This document shows, piece by piece, positions 51,285 to 60,679 of a stretch of 64,000 bases of DNA (the stretch's first letter is position 1; each line of letters starts with the position of its first letter). This DNA is from Burkholderiales bacterium (GTDB taxonomy: Bacteria > Pseudomonadota > Gammaproteobacteria > Burkholderiales > JABEVD01). The notes under the pieces were generated by a model. It saw nothing but the letters and a program-made list of their open reading frames with translations. It was not told where the DNA came from and ran no database searches. The position numbers were made by a program, and so were the translations under genes. The DNA lies in the NCBI GenBank assembly GCA_019753155.1, contig JAIELG010000042.1, positions 17,646 through 81,645 on the forward strand. The letters are read 5' to 3'.

Positions 51285-51521
51285 TCAGGGAATGCTGAGA
51301 TCCTGCATCTTTTTCCTGAGCGTATTGCGGTTGAGTCCGAGCAATTCCGCAGCACGGGTCTGATTGCCCTTGGTATGGGTCAATGCAAGTTCGATCAGGG
51401 GTTTTTCCACGCAGCGCATGACGAGGTCGTAAAGCGCACAGGGTTTTTCCCCGTCGAGATCGTTGAAATAGGCTTCGACTGCCTTGCGCACGCAGGCGCC
51501 GATCTCGTTTTCTCCCGTCAT
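51285..51521 (-). CDS. fis: DNA-binding protein Fis
   Basis: Fis is a nucleoid-associated factor that bends DNA at rRNA promoters, origins and recombination sites. The 78-residue form lacks part of the N-terminal arm of the 98-residue E. coli protein, as is normal in Betaproteobacteria. It has helix A/B ([36 protein letters not shown]) and the helix-turn-helix [23 protein letters not shown] 51521 overlaps the dusB stop as ATGA; an ATG three codons upstream is also possible. dusB-fis is the classic autoregulated operon. Confidence 0.95.
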   Translation of the reverse strand: MTGENEIGACVRKAVEAYFNDLDGEKPCALYDLVMRCVEKPLIELALTHTKGNQTRAAELLGLNRNTLRKKMQDLSIP

Positions 51522-52540
51522 GCCGCCCATTTTTCTTCGTCCTCGGGGTGGAAATAAACCAGATGCTGACTTTCCGCACCCAATTCGGAGAAGAAGCGAT
51601 CGATATGGATGATCTGCTCCGGGCCGGACTGAAGCTGGTTCATGCTGTGCCGGAAAGCGGCGGAACCCGCCAGTCCCTTCGTGTACCAGGAAATATGTTT
51701 TCTCGCCATGCGCACGCCGGTCGCCTCGCCGTAAAATTCGAAAAGATCCCGCAGGTGCGCCATCAGAACCGAATGAATTTCGGTGACCTCAGGCTGCTGC
51801 AGGAAGCTCCCCGTTTCGAGGTAATGCCCTATTTCGCGGAAAATCCAGGGTTTTCCCTGTGCCGCGCGGCCGATCATCAAGCCGTCTGCGCCGGTTTTCT
51901 CGAGTACGTATTTCGCTTTTTCAGGGGAGGTGATGTCGCCGTTCGCAATGACGGGGATGGAAATTCGCGTTTTGACTTCCGCGATCGTATCGTACTCGGC
52001 TTCCCCGCTGTAACCGCAGGCACGCGTCCTGCCGTGTATTGCGAGCGCCTGGATGCCTGCATCCTCGGCGATTTTTGCGATCCTGGTCGCGTTCCTGCTG
52101 TCCTTGTCCCACCCGGTCCGTATTTTCAGCGTGACCGGCACGTTCACGGCATGGATGACGGAATTCAGTATCTGTCCGACGAGATTCTCGTTCTGTAAAA
52201 GCGCGGAACCTGCCATGACGTTGCAGATTTTCTTGGCAGGGCAGCCCATGTTGATATCGATGATCTGGGCGCCGTTGTCGACGTTGTAGCGCGCGGCTTC
52301 CGCCATCATGCGGGGGTCGGCTCCCGCGATCTGCACGGAAACCGGCTCGACTTCGCCGTCGTGATTCGCCCTGCGGCGGGTCTTGTCGCTCCCCCACAGC
52401 AGGGAATTGCTCGAAACCATTTCGGACACTGCCATGCCGGCTCCCATCGCCTTGCAAAGCTGGCGGAACGGGCGGTCGGTGACGCCTGCCATGGGCGCGA
52501 CGATCAGGTTGTTCCTGAGATGGTAGGGGCCGATTTTCAC
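51518..52540 (-). CDS. dusB: tRNA-dihydrouridine synthase B
   Basis: DusB reduces uridines in the tRNA D-loop with FMN and NADPH. The 340-residue protein has the FMN-barrel motif [15 protein letters not shown] (15-29), [12 protein letters not shown] with the catalytic Cys, [20 protein letters not shown] and [13 protein letters not shown]. The start is GTG at 52540; upstream Shine-Dalgarno is weak. Forms an operon with fis. Confidence 0.96.
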   Translation of the reverse strand: MKIGPYHLRNNLIVAPMAGVTDRPFRQLCKAMGAGMAVSEMVSSNSLLWGSDKTRRRANHDGEVEPVSVQIAGADPRMMAEAARYNVDNGAQIIDINMGCPAKKICNVMAGSALLQNENLVGQILNSVIHAVNVPVTLKIRTGWDKDSRNATRIAKIAEDAGIQALAIHGRTRACGYSGEAEYDTIAEVKTRISIPVIANGDITSPEKAKYVLEKTGADGLMIGRAAQGKPWIFREIGHYLETGSFLQQPEVTEIHSVLMAHLRDLFEFYGEATGVRMARKHISWYTKGLAGSAAFRHSMNQLQSGPEQIIHIDRFFSELGAESQHLVYFHPEDEEKWAA

Positions 52541-52588
52541 GATGGGATTTCAGGAAAAAGACATCATTGTAAACTTTTCCGAAGGCTT

Positions 52589-53752
52589 TCACAAAATGGA
52601 TTGCGACCCGATGCCGAACATCATTTTCCTCGAAAACCATTTCCTGACGGGGGGGGCGCAATCCAGCGCGGCGAGCGCGATGCCCCGCCCTGCACGCAGG
52701 GCAGGTATTTCGTTCGAGAAAATCCTGATCAGCGAATCGGTGAAATGGATTCCGCTTTTCCGGTCGATTTCCCTGCGACTGCTGTAATTCGAAAGCATCC
52801 CGGATGACCCGATATCATCGATGGGCGTTGCCATGATTTCGCGGGCAAGCGCCCTGGCATCGCGCAGCCCGAGATTGAGGCCCTGACCCGATACAGGATG
52901 CAGAGTCTGGGCCGCATTGCCGATCAGGGCGAGATGTTCCGCGACAATCGGTTGAGAATACCTGAGCACGAGGGGGAAACCCGAAAGGGGGCCGACCTCG
53001 ACGAATTTCCCCAGCCTGTCTCCGAAATGTTCGTGAAGCTTTTCGAGAAATTCGTCCTTTTCTAGGGCGAGCAGTGTCTGCGCGGCTTCCGGACGCGCTG
53101 TCCACACCAGGGAAAAGCCTTCCCCGTAGGGCAGGAGCGCGACGGGGCCCTCCGGCGTGAAACGCTCGAAGGCGGTATTGAGGTGCGGTTTTTCGGCCCT
53201 GACCTGGCCGATGATCGCCCATTGTCCATATTCATGCTGGTGCTGTTCGATGCCTTTTACATGCTCGACCAGTTTGCCGCCATCGGCCATCACGACCAGC
53301 CTCGCGCTGATTTGCCGTCTCTTTCCCTGGTAATCGAAATCGACCGCGCCGAAATCTCCGGAAAGATCGATCTCGCATGCGCATGCGCCCTCGATGCAAA
53401 TTTCCGGATCCAGGCCCGAAATCAGGGCGCTGTGAATTTCATGGTAGCCGGCCACGTAGCCCAGTGCGGCAACCCCGGATTCTTCCGCAGTCAGAATGGC
53501 GCGGCCGAAGCCGCCTTTCTGGGAGACATGGATGGTGCTTATGGGCGTTGCATGCTCGACCGCGCTCCAGGCGCGAATGCGTTCCAGGCTCAATTTGCTG
53601 CCGCAGGAGATGGCGAGCACGCGCGGGTCTGCAGCGGGGGAGGATTTCGCTTCGAGCACCATCACGGAAAGCGGCGCATCCGCCAGCGAGCGCGCGAGTG
53701 CCGCGCCCACCGGGCCGCCGCCTATGATGAGAACATCGACGAATTCGCTCAT
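52589..53752 (-). CDS. ubiH: Ubiquinone biosynthesis hydroxylase, UbiH family
   Basis: A 387-residue FAD monooxygenase of the UbiH/UbiF/VisC family, which adds ring hydroxyls during ubiquinone synthesis. It has the N-terminal FAD motif LIIGGGPVGAALARSLA, the middle VMADGG region and the second FAD motif IGNAAQTLHPVSGQGLNLGLRDA, whose GNAAQT wording is that of UbiH rather than UbiF. The pepP-ubiH order supports UbiH. ATG 53752 shares ATGA with the pepP stop; the family has overlapping specificities, so the exact ring position is inferred. A C8 run lies near its 3' end (52649-52656). Confidence 0.9.
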   Translation of the reverse strand: MSEFVDVLIIGGGPVGAALARSLADAPLSVMVLEAKSSPAADPRVLAISCGSKLSLERIRAWSAVEHATPISTIHVSQKGGFGRAILTAEESGVAALGYVAGYHEIHSALISGLDPEICIEGACACEIDLSGDFGAVDFDYQGKRRQISARLVVMADGGKLVEHVKGIEQHQHEYGQWAIIGQVRAEKPHLNTAFERFTPEGPVALLPYGEGFSLVWTARPEAAQTLLALEKDEFLEKLHEHFGDRLGKFVEVGPLSGFPLVLRYSQPIVAEHLALIGNAAQTLHPVSGQGLNLGLRDARALAREIMATPIDDIGSSGMLSNYSSRREIDRKSGIHFTDSLIRIFSNEIPALRAGRGIALAALDCAPPVRKWFSRKMMFGIGSQSIL

Positions 53753-55047
53753 GAGGCCATCCATTCCTCGATTTCACCTGTCGATTTCGGGGCGTCCCGG
53801 CTCAGGATTTCGTGTCCGCCTGCGACGACATGGACATCGTCCTCGATACGGATGCCGATATTCCAGAGCGCTTCCGGAATGTCGTCGGATGGGCGGATAT
53901 AGCAGCCTGGCTCGACGGTCAGGACCATCCCCGGCGTCAGTTCCCGCCATGCCCCGTCTATCTTGTATTCGCCCGCGTCATGCACGTCGAGTCCCAGCCA
54001 ATGCCCGGTCCTGTGCATGTAAAAGCGCTTGTAGTCCCCCGAATCGATGACGGCGTCCACGCTTCCCCTGCAAAGCTTGAGATCGACGAGTCCCCGCGCG
54101 ATAACGCGGACGGCGGCATCGTGCGGCGCGTTCCAGTGGGCTCCCGGCCTGACCTCGGCAAGCGCGGCACCCTGGGCGGCGAGCACCATTTCATAGATAT
54201 CTTTCTGCGCGGGAGAAAAACGTCCGTTGACAGGGAAGGTCCGCGTAATGTCGGAAGCGTAGCCGTCCAGTTCGCATCCGGCATCGATGAGCAGCAGATC
54301 CCCATCCCTGAGCCGTGCATTGTTTTCGACATAATGCAATACGCAGGCATTACCCCCCCCCGCCACGATCGAGGCATAGGCCGGCGCCTGGGCGCCCTGC
54401 CGGCGAAATTCGCGCAGAAGTTCGGCTTCGACTTCGAACTCCATGGCTCCCGGTCTTGCCGTTTTCATCGCGATGCGATGCGCATTCGATGCGATTTCGG
54501 CCGAACGCTTCATGAGAGAAATTTCATGCCCATCCTTGAAGAGCCGCATTTCTTCGATTTCGCGGCGGATATCGTGAATTATCGACGGCGATCGGATCCC
54601 GCTCCTGGCCTGATCCCGGACGGCATTGAGCGCGGCAAGCACTTTGGTATCCCATGCTCCGTCCTGCCCGACAGGGTAATGGATGCCAGGCTGGTCCGCG
54701 AGGAGTTTCGGCAGCATGTCCTCGAACGACGAAATCGGATGGGCTTCGTCGAACAAAAATGCATCCTTTGCAGCATCGGGGCCGAAGCGGTAGCCATCCC
54801 AGATTTCACGGTCGATGTTTTTTTCGCGGCAGAACAGGATGCTTTTCGGGGATTCACAGGCAATCATGACAAGCACCGACTCGGGTTCGGCGAATCCCGT
54901 CAGATAATAAAAATGGCTGTCGAAGCGGAAAGGGTAGTGCGAGTCACGGTTGCGCACCTGATGGGCGGATGTGGGCAGAATGACAACGCCCTGGATCCTG
55001 TCGAGCAGGCACCTTCTGCGTTCTAGATAAATCGTATTGTCTTGCAT
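53749..55047 (-). CDS. pepP: Xaa-Pro aminopeptidase P-type
   Basis: PepP removes N-terminal residues preceding proline. The 432-residue enzyme has an N-terminal AMP_N domain (RRCLLDRIQGVVILPTS, FRFDSHFYYLTGFAEPESVLV) and a pita-bread catalytic domain with metal ligands in LIDAGCELDGYASDITRTFPV, HRTGHWLGLDVHD, VEPGCYI and IRIEDDV. A run of nine G residues in the sense strand (54361-54353), encoding GGG at about residues 229-231, is slippage-prone. First in the pepP-ubiH chain; murU is 10 nt upstream on the same strand. Confidence 0.96.
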   Translation of the reverse strand: MQDNTIYLERRRCLLDRIQGVVILPTSAHQVRNRDSHYPFRFDSHFYYLTGFAEPESVLVMIACESPKSILFCREKNIDREIWDGYRFGPDAAKDAFLFDEAHPISSFEDMLPKLLADQPGIHYPVGQDGAWDTKVLAALNAVRDQARSGIRSPSIIHDIRREIEEMRLFKDGHEISLMKRSAEIASNAHRIAMKTARPGAMEFEVEAELLREFRRQGAQAPAYASIVAGGGNACVLHYVENNARLRDGDLLLIDAGCELDGYASDITRTFPVNGRFSPAQKDIYEMVLAAQGAALAEVRPGAHWNAPHDAAVRVIARGLVDLKLCRGSVDAVIDSGDYKRFYMHRTGHWLGLDVHDAGEYKIDGAWRELTPGMVLTVEPGCYIRPSDDIPEALWNIGIRIEDDVHVVAGGHEILSRDAPKSTGEIEEWMAS

Positions 55048-55057
55048 GGTAAGGATT

Positions 55058-55741
55058 CTACCACCTCGAATCGGAGGTGGGCGAATTCAGCTTGTCGAGT
55101 CGTTCCGGCGTGCCGACATCCACCCATACGCCTTCATGTCGGATTCCCGTCACGCGCCCTTTTTGAATCGCATTTTTCAGCAGCGGCCCGAGTTTTGCCG
55201 ATTCCCCGGCCCGGATGTCCCGGAAAAGCGCCGGTTGGTACAGTCCGATCCCGCTGAAAGTGAGCATTTGCTCTCCATTCAAAATGACGGTTTCGCCGCT
55301 TAATCCAAAATCTCCGCCTGGGTGATGGGGCGGGTTGTCCACCAGGACGAGGTGAGCGAGAGTCTCTCCCATTTCCCCGGATTTTTCCTGCATCAGGGAA
55401 TAATCGAAGTCGCAAAAAATATCCGAATTCACGACGAGAAACGGGTCTTCGCCGAGAAGATGGCGCGCATTGGCGATTCCTCCCGCAGTTTCGAGGGCGG
55501 TTTCTTCCCGTGAATACAGGATGTTGACGCCGAAGCGGCGCCCATCCCCGAGCGCCTTCTCGATCTGCCCGCCCAAGTGGGCGAGATTGACGACGAGATC
55601 GCGAAACCCTGATCCCGCAAGGGCCTCGATCTGACGCACGATCAGGGGTTTTCCCATGACTTCGAGCAGCGGCTTGGGGGTATGGTCCGTCAGGGGGCGC
55701 ATTCTTTCTCCGCGCCCCGCAGCAAGAACCATGGCTTTCAA
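55058..55741 (-). CDS. murU: N-acetylmuramate 1-phosphate uridylyltransferase
   Basis: MurU converts MurNAc-1-phosphate to UDP-MurNAc in peptidoglycan recycling that bypasses fosfomycin-sensitive MurA. The 227-residue nucleotidyltransferase has LAAGRGERMRPLTDHTPKPL (7-26), VNLAHLGGQIEKAL, ETAGGIANA and VVNSDIFCDFD. The start is TTG at 55741, overlapping the amgK stop as TTGA. Next to amgK, its specificity is well supported by context as in Pseudomonas. Confidence 0.92.
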   Translation of the reverse strand: MKAMVLAAGRGERMRPLTDHTPKPLLEVMGKPLIVRQIEALAGSGFRDLVVNLAHLGGQIEKALGDGRRFGVNILYSREETALETAGGIANARHLLGEDPFLVVNSDIFCDFDYSLMQEKSGEMGETLAHLVLVDNPPHHPGGDFGLSGETVILNGEQMLTFSGIGLYQPALFRDIRAGESAKLGPLLKNAIQKGRVTGIRHEGVWVDVGTPERLDKLNSPTSDSRW

Positions 55742-56733
55742 AACGTGGTTCTCACTTCGATTTTGTCGATGAGGCGCAGCAGGGGTGAGAGTTCAGCGTA
55801 GCGCGCGCAGGTTTTTTTCAGGTAGGACAGGACGAGAGGGATGTCTTCCAGGTACTGTTTCTTCCCGTCTCGATGAAACAGGCGGGAAAAAATGCCGACG
55901 ACCTTGAGTTGTCTTTGCGCCCCCATCCATTCGAAATCCCGATAAAATTCGGCGAAATCACGGGATACCGGCAGGCCGGATTTCCTCGCTTTTTCCCAGT
56001 AACGGATGACCCAGTCGAGCACACGCTCTTCCTCCCACCCGATGTAGGCATCCCTGAAGAGCGAAGTGAGGTCGTAGGTGATGGGGCCGTAGACTGCATC
56101 CTGGAAATCCAGGACGCCCGGATTGGGTTCGGTGAGCATCAGGTTGCGCGAATGATAGTCGCGGTGGACGAAGACTTTCGGCTGGGAAAGGTTGTTTTCC
56201 AGGAGCCTGGAAAAAATCGATCCGAGCAGTGCCTGCTGGTCTTGGCCGAGTTCCATTCCGAGGTGCTTTTGCAGATACCATTCCCGGAAAAGATCCATTT
56301 CCCGCTGCAACAGGGCTTCATCGTATTCAGGCAGAATGCCGGGGCGACTCGACAACTGAATCCTGAGGAGGGCGTCGGTCGCGTCATTGTAGAGGGTATC
56401 GGCATTATCCTCGCCGAGCACGTCGAGATAGGTTTTGCCGCCCATATCGCTCAACAGCAGGAACCCCTGTTCGATATCCTGAGCGATGATTTCCGGCAGA
56501 TTGACCCCGGCTTCCCCGAAAATTCGAGCAATTCGAACGAATGGGCGGCAATCTTCATGGGCGGGCGGGGCATCCATCACGATGAGCGTGCCGCTCTTGA
56601 AGCTTGCCCGGTAGTAGCGGCGGAAGCTCGCATCGGAAGAGGCCGGATTGATGGAGAAGGGTTCGTCCGGAAACCGATCTTTCAGCCAGTTTTCGAGAAG
56701 TTGCAGTCTTTCCAAGTCGCGTCCGATTGCCAT
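55738..56733 (-). CDS. amgK: N-acetylmuramate/N-acetylglucosamine kinase
   Basis: AmgK is an aminoglycoside-phosphotransferase-fold kinase phosphorylating MurNAc (and GlcNAc) at the anomeric position. The 331-residue protein has ASSDASFRRYYRASF, the catalytic loop VHRDYHSRNLM, and the metal Asp in LDFQDAVYGPITYDLTSLFRDAY. ATG 56733 (MAIGRDLERL) is chosen; the frame remains open far upstream only because it runs antisense through lptD. Coupled to murU and divergent from lptD by 48 nt, the order known in Pseudomonas. Confidence 0.93.
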   Translation of the reverse strand: MAIGRDLERLQLLENWLKDRFPDEPFSINPASSDASFRRYYRASFKSGTLIVMDAPPAHEDCRPFVRIARIFGEAGVNLPEIIAQDIEQGFLLLSDMGGKTYLDVLGEDNADTLYNDATDALLRIQLSSRPGILPEYDEALLQREMDLFREWYLQKHLGMELGQDQQALLGSIFSRLLENNLSQPKVFVHRDYHSRNLMLTEPNPGVLDFQDAVYGPITYDLTSLFRDAYIGWEEERVLDWVIRYWEKARKSGLPVSRDFAEFYRDFEWMGAQRQLKVVGIFSRLFHRDGKKQYLEDIPLVLSYLKKTCARYAELSPLLRLIDKIEVRTTF

Positions 56734-56781
56734 AAGGGTGAAATTGTGAGATTTTATCACTAAACGATCAATCCAATCCCA

Positions 56782-58989
56782 ATGCATAAATTTCGCCTCA
56801 ACCCCATCCTGTTTTCCCTGTTGTGCATGATGCCATTTTCCGCATTCGCGGAAGGGCTGGGCTTGAAATTGCAGAGGGATCTGCTTCCTCTTTCCGAAAG
56901 CGGAGAAGATCTGCCGGTATTCGTCAGGGGAGATCGCGTCCAGGGGCATCAGGACACGGATTTCGAGGCGACAGGCCATGCCGAACTCAGAAAGCGCGGC
57001 CAGTCCATCGTCGCCGACTGGCTCAAGTATTTGAAGGCGAGCGATGAAATCGAGGCGAGGGGCCATGTTCGAATCGAGCAAAACGGCAGCATCATCCGGG
57101 GACCGAATCTCCAGTTGCAGACGAGCAGCCATATCGGATACATGGACCAGCCCGATTACTATCTGTCCGAAAACAATGCGCACGGCGATGCAAACCTGCT
57201 GGAATTCACCGGCAAGGATAAATACCGTATGCACAAGGCGGTCTATACGACCTGTCCGGTGGGAAACGACGACTGGATCCTGCGCGTCCAGAAGCTGGAC
57301 ATCGACAGGGTGCAGGAAGTCGGCATAGCGCATAATGCGAGCATCTATTTCAAGGGCGTACCCATCCTCTACACGCCATGGCTGGATTTCCCGATAAGCA
57401 ACCAGAGACGATCGGGTTTCCTGGTCCCGGTTTTCGGCAGTACCGCAGCAGGAGGCGCTGAAATTTCGGTGCCCTATTACTGGAATATCGCGCCGAATTT
57501 CGATGCCACGATTTCCCCCCGCTTCATGGCGAGGCGGGGGTTGATGCTGAACAACGAATTTCGCTATCTCGAGCCGGGTTATTCCGGCGAAGCGCACTTC
57601 AATATTCTGCCCAATGACAATATCAGCAAGGCTACCCGCGAAGAGATGCGCCTCACGCACAGCCAGTATTTCGGCAACGGCTGGTCGGGCGGCCTGTACC
57701 TGCAGCGGGTGTCCGACGACAAATTTTATCGCGACCTGTCTCCCCTGGTGACCATGACCTCCCAAACCGTGTTGCCCAGGGAAGGCCATCTGACCTACGA
57801 CGGGGGATGGTGGAGCTTCACTTCCAGGGTGCAGAAATTCCAGACCCTGCAGGACCCGCTGGCTCCGGTCGTGGCGCCGTATTACCAGACTCCGCAACTC
57901 CTCTTGAGAGCGGCCAAAACCGATTTGGCCGGAGCGAATGTGGCTTTCAACGGCGAATATGACAACTTTACCCATCCTACGCTCGTCAACGGCAAGCGGC
58001 TGATGCTCTATCCGACCGTCAGTTACCCGATAAGCAATTTCGGAGCCTTTTTTACGCCCAAGATTGGCCTGCACAGCACCAGCTATTTCCTCGGGGCAAA
58101 CAATACGGCGAAACTGCCCGATGCGTCCGTCAATGTTCCCGTTGCGAGTCTCGATACCGGGTTGTATTTCGACAAGAGCCACCCTTGGGGCAGTCAGGAA
58201 CTCGTTCAGACGCTGGAGCCCAGGGTGTATTACCTCTATGTGCCGTACAGGAATCAGAGCAATTTGCCGATTTTCGATTCTGCGCCCATGGATTTCACTT
58301 ATGCGCAGATGTTTACCGAAAACCAGTTCAGCGGGAACGACAGGTTCACCGATGCGAACGAGGTGACATTCGCCCTGACTTCACGTCTCATACAGGAAAA
58401 GACGGGGGAGGAGCGCCTGAGGATGACCATCGCGCAGCGCATTTACCTTCAATCCCCGAAATTGATTCCGGTCACCACAACCTCGTCGGATGTGATCGCA
58501 AGCGTCGGGGGCGCAGTGAGCGGAAAGCTGAGTTTCGACAGCTATGTCCAATACAATCCGCGCCAGAATAAAACCCAGTTCATGAGCATGTACACGCATT
58601 ATCAGCCCGAGATCGGAAAAGTGATCAATCTGGGCTATATTTTCAACCGCACGCTCGCTTCTGCCGCATACGGCGGCGCACCTGCGCTCGATCAGGTCGA
58701 CGTATCCGGCCAGTGGCAATTATTTCGGCGATGGCATGGGGTGGGCAGATGGAATTATTCGCTCGCGAGCAAGCAAGTGCTGGAAGGCACCGCCGGGGTC
58801 GAATATGATTCCGATTGTTGGGCGTTGCGTCTGGTCATGAAGCGTTTCGCCATCGCATCCAAGCAGACTGCGAGCGCGTTTTTCATTCAGCTCGAACTCA
58901 ACGGTCTTGCCAGGATAGGCTCGGACCCGCTGGATGCGCTCAGGTTAAGCATTCCGGGCTACAGCAAAACCAATACTATATCAAACTGA
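56782..58989 (+). CDS. lptD: LPS-assembly protein LptD
   Basis: LptD with LptE inserts lipopolysaccharide into the outer leaflet. The 735-residue precursor has a signal peptide (LNPILFSLLCMMPFSAFA), an N-terminal LptA-like beta-jellyroll (GDRVQGHQDTDFEATGHAELRK) and a large beta-barrel domain (from VPILYTPWLDFPISNQRRSGFL). The mature part has only two cysteines, C158 (TTCPVG) and C679 (DSDCWAL), corresponding by context to the E. coli C173-C725 pair, so one interdomain disulfide can form. The adjacent surA of the ancestral cluster is missing here. It ends overlapping comF tail to tail by 9 nt. Confidence 0.96.
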   Translation: MHKFRLNPILFSLLCMMPFSAFAEGLGLKLQRDLLPLSESGEDLPVFVRGDRVQGHQDTDFEATGHAELRKRGQSIVADWLKYLKASDEIEARGHVRIEQNGSIIRGPNLQLQTSSHIGYMDQPDYYLSENNAHGDANLLEFTGKDKYRMHKAVYTTCPVGNDDWILRVQKLDIDRVQEVGIAHNASIYFKGVPILYTPWLDFPISNQRRSGFLVPVFGSTAAGGAEISVPYYWNIAPNFDATISPRFMARRGLMLNNEFRYLEPGYSGEAHFNILPNDNISKATREEMRLTHSQYFGNGWSGGLYLQRVSDDKFYRDLSPLVTMTSQTVLPREGHLTYDGGWWSFTSRVQKFQTLQDPLAPVVAPYYQTPQLLLRAAKTDLAGANVAFNGEYDNFTHPTLVNGKRLMLYPTVSYPISNFGAFFTPKIGLHSTSYFLGANNTAKLPDASVNVPVASLDTGLYFDKSHPWGSQELVQTLEPRVYYLYVPYRNQSNLPIFDSAPMDFTYAQMFTENQFSGNDRFTDANEVTFALTSRLIQEKTGEERLRMTIAQRIYLQSPKLIPVTTTSSDVIASVGGAVSGKLSFDSYVQYNPRQNKTQFMSMYTHYQPEIGKVINLGYIFNRTLASAAYGGAPALDQVDVSGQWQLFRRWHGVGRWNYSLASKQVLEGTAGVEYDSDCWALRLVMKRFAIASKQTASAFFIQLELNGLARIGSDPLDALRLSIPGYSKTNTISN

Positions 58990-59691
58990 TTTCACCGCGC
59001 GTGCGACCACCCATGCGCTGATTTCGCCGGCACCCTGTTCGAGCAGGACTTTCGCCAGTTCGTTCAGGGTCGAGCCCGTAGTCATGACATCGTCGACGAT
59101 TGCGACATGTTTCGACTTCAGGTCGCTCCCGCAAGCGAAGGCGCCGCGGATATTCCTTTCCCGTTCTTTCCACGGGAGCGAAGTCTGGGATGGGGTATCC
59201 CTGATTTTCCGGGATGAGATCATCGGGATTCCCGTTTTTTTCGAGACGATTCTGGCTATTTCCCGTGCCTGGTTAAATCCGCGCTCGCGCAGCTTCACAG
59301 GGTGAAGCGGGACGGGCATGACGAAGTCCGGTTTGGGGCAGGTTGAGCAAGCTTCTGCGAGCATTTGCGCGAAGCTCGAAGCCAGCGCGAGGTTTCCGTG
59401 GTATTTGAGGGACTGGATCAGCGCATCGACCGGGAAATCGTAGCTGAAAATGGCAAGAGTATGGGTGAAATGGGGCGGTTTTGCGAGGCATGACCCGCAA
59501 ATGAAGCTTCCTGTCGTCGGGTTGGCGCAAATTCTGCATCGCTCGCTTTGAAGATAGGGGAGATGGTCGTGGCAGGCTGCGCAGAGGTTGTCATGCCCGG
59601 CATATGCGCCGCAGAGGAGGCAGTCAGCCCCGAAAAAAGACTGCCTGAAATTCGAGCAGTTGTTCAGAAATGTCCTGGTCGGGTTTGACAA
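58981..59691 (-). CDS. comF: ComF/GntX-family phosphoribosyltransferase-like protein
   Basis: ComF-type proteins are needed for DNA uptake in competent species and, in E. coli as GntX/YhgH, for use of DNA as nutrient. The about 236-residue product has an N-terminal zinc ribbon (CLLCG, CAAC, CRICANP, CGSC) and a C-terminal phosphoribosyltransferase domain with VPLHPVKLRERGFNQ and the PRPP loop VAIVDDVMTTGST. No ATG is found near the N-terminus; TTG 59691 gives a family-sized protein but is uncertain. It abuts the bioB promoter region on the other strand. Confidence 0.85.
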   Translation of the reverse strand: MSNPTRTFLNNCSNFRQSFFGADCLLCGAYAGHDNLCAACHDHLPYLQSERCRICANPTTGSFICGSCLAKPPHFTHTLAIFSYDFPVDALIQSLKYHGNLALASSFAQMLAEACSTCPKPDFVMPVPLHPVKLRERGFNQAREIARIVSKKTGIPMISSRKIRDTPSQTSLPWKERERNIRGAFACGSDLKSKHVAIVDDVMTTGSTLNELAKVLLEQGAGEISAWVVARAVKSV

Positions 59692-59713
59692 TGTTGTGCC
59701 TGATCGTTGATGA
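59685..59713 (+). promoter_or_regulatory. Possible bioB promoter
   Basis: A perfect TTGACA (59685-59690) followed 17 nt later by TGATGA (59708-59713), in the comF/bioB divergent gap. The -10 is poor; a TATATT at 59720-59725 is better but 29 nt away. The -35 overlaps the presumed comF start codon. No BirA-like operator palindrome was recognised. Confidence 0.3.
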
Positions 59714-59742
59714 TTCCCGTATATTAGGACAAGGGGCGAACT

Positions 59743-60678
59743 ATGGCGGAAAAATGGACTGTGTCGGAGGTTGTCGAACTCTTCGCCCTTCCTTTCAATG
59801 ATCTGGTTTACAGGGCGCAATGCGTTCACAGGCAGCATTTCGACCCCAATGGCGTGCAGCTCTCCACCCTGATCTCGATCAAGACCGGGGGGTGTTCGGA
59901 GGATTGTGGTTATTGTTCCCAGTCCGCGCGACATTCGACTGCGGTCGAAAATCAGCCCATGCTTGATCTGGGTGAAGTCGTGGCGGCTGCGAAGCTGGCC
60001 AGAGAGAATGGCGCCACCCGGTTCTGCATGGGGGCGGCGTGGCGCGGGCCGAAGCAAAGAGATCTCGATTCCGTTGCGGAAATGGTCAGGGCCGTCCGGG
60101 ATTTGGGTCTGGAAACCTGCGCGACGCTGGGCATGCTCAAGGATGGACAGGCGGAGCAGTTGAGGGATGCCGGACTCGATTATTACAATCACAATATCGA
60201 TACGTCCCGCGAGCGTTACGGAGAAATCATTTCAACGCGGGATTACGAAGACAGGCTGGACACGCTGGCGAAGGTCAGGAATGCGGGGATACATGTCTGC
60301 TGCGGTGCAATCGTGGGCATGGGGGAATCGCGGGAGGACAGGGCCGAACTGATAGCCGAGCTGGCCAATCAGGATCCACAACCCGAAAGCGTGCCGATCA
60401 ACAGCCTGGTACAGGTCGAGGGTACACCGCTTTACGGTTCGGAGCCCCTGGACCACCTGGAATTCGTGAGAACCATAGCCGCGGCGAGAATCACCATGCC
60501 GAAAAGCTTCGTCAGGCTTTCCGCCGGCCGCCGGCAAATGAACGAAGCGACGCAGGCATTGTGTTTCCTTGCAGGGGCGAATTCCATGTTCTACGGCGAG
60601 AAATTGCTGACAACCGGCAATCCCGATGTCGAAAAGGACAAGGCGCTGCTCGGTAAACTCGGCATGCATGCGCTGTAA
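59743..60678 (+). CDS. bioB: Biotin synthase
   Basis: BioB is the radical-SAM enzyme inserting sulfur into dethiobiotin. The 311 residues carry the [4Fe-4S] motif C51-x3-C55-x2-C58 ([13 protein letters not shown]), [20 protein letters not shown] and the C-terminal [20 protein letters not shown]. An AAGGGG ribosome site precedes ATG 59743. First gene of bioBFHCD. Confidence 0.98.
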   Translation: MAEKWTVSEVVELFALPFNDLVYRAQCVHRQHFDPNGVQLSTLISIKTGGCSEDCGYCSQSARHSTAVENQPMLDLGEVVAAAKLARENGATRFCMGAAWRGPKQRDLDSVAEMVRAVRDLGLETCATLGMLKDGQAEQLRDAGLDYYNHNIDTSRERYGEIISTRDYEDRLDTLAKVRNAGIHVCCGAIVGMGESREDRAELIAELANQDPQPESVPINSLVQVEGTPLYGSEPLDHLEFVRTIAAARITMPKSFVRLSAGRRQMNEATQALCFLAGANSMFYGEKLLTTGNPDVEKDKALLGKLGMHAL

Positions 60679-60679
60679 C

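Noticed and set aside
56734..58182. Long in-frame N-terminal extension of amgK
   Set aside because: The extra 480 codons run antisense through lptD and do not resemble any kinase; the MAIGRDLERL start at 56733 fits the family length.
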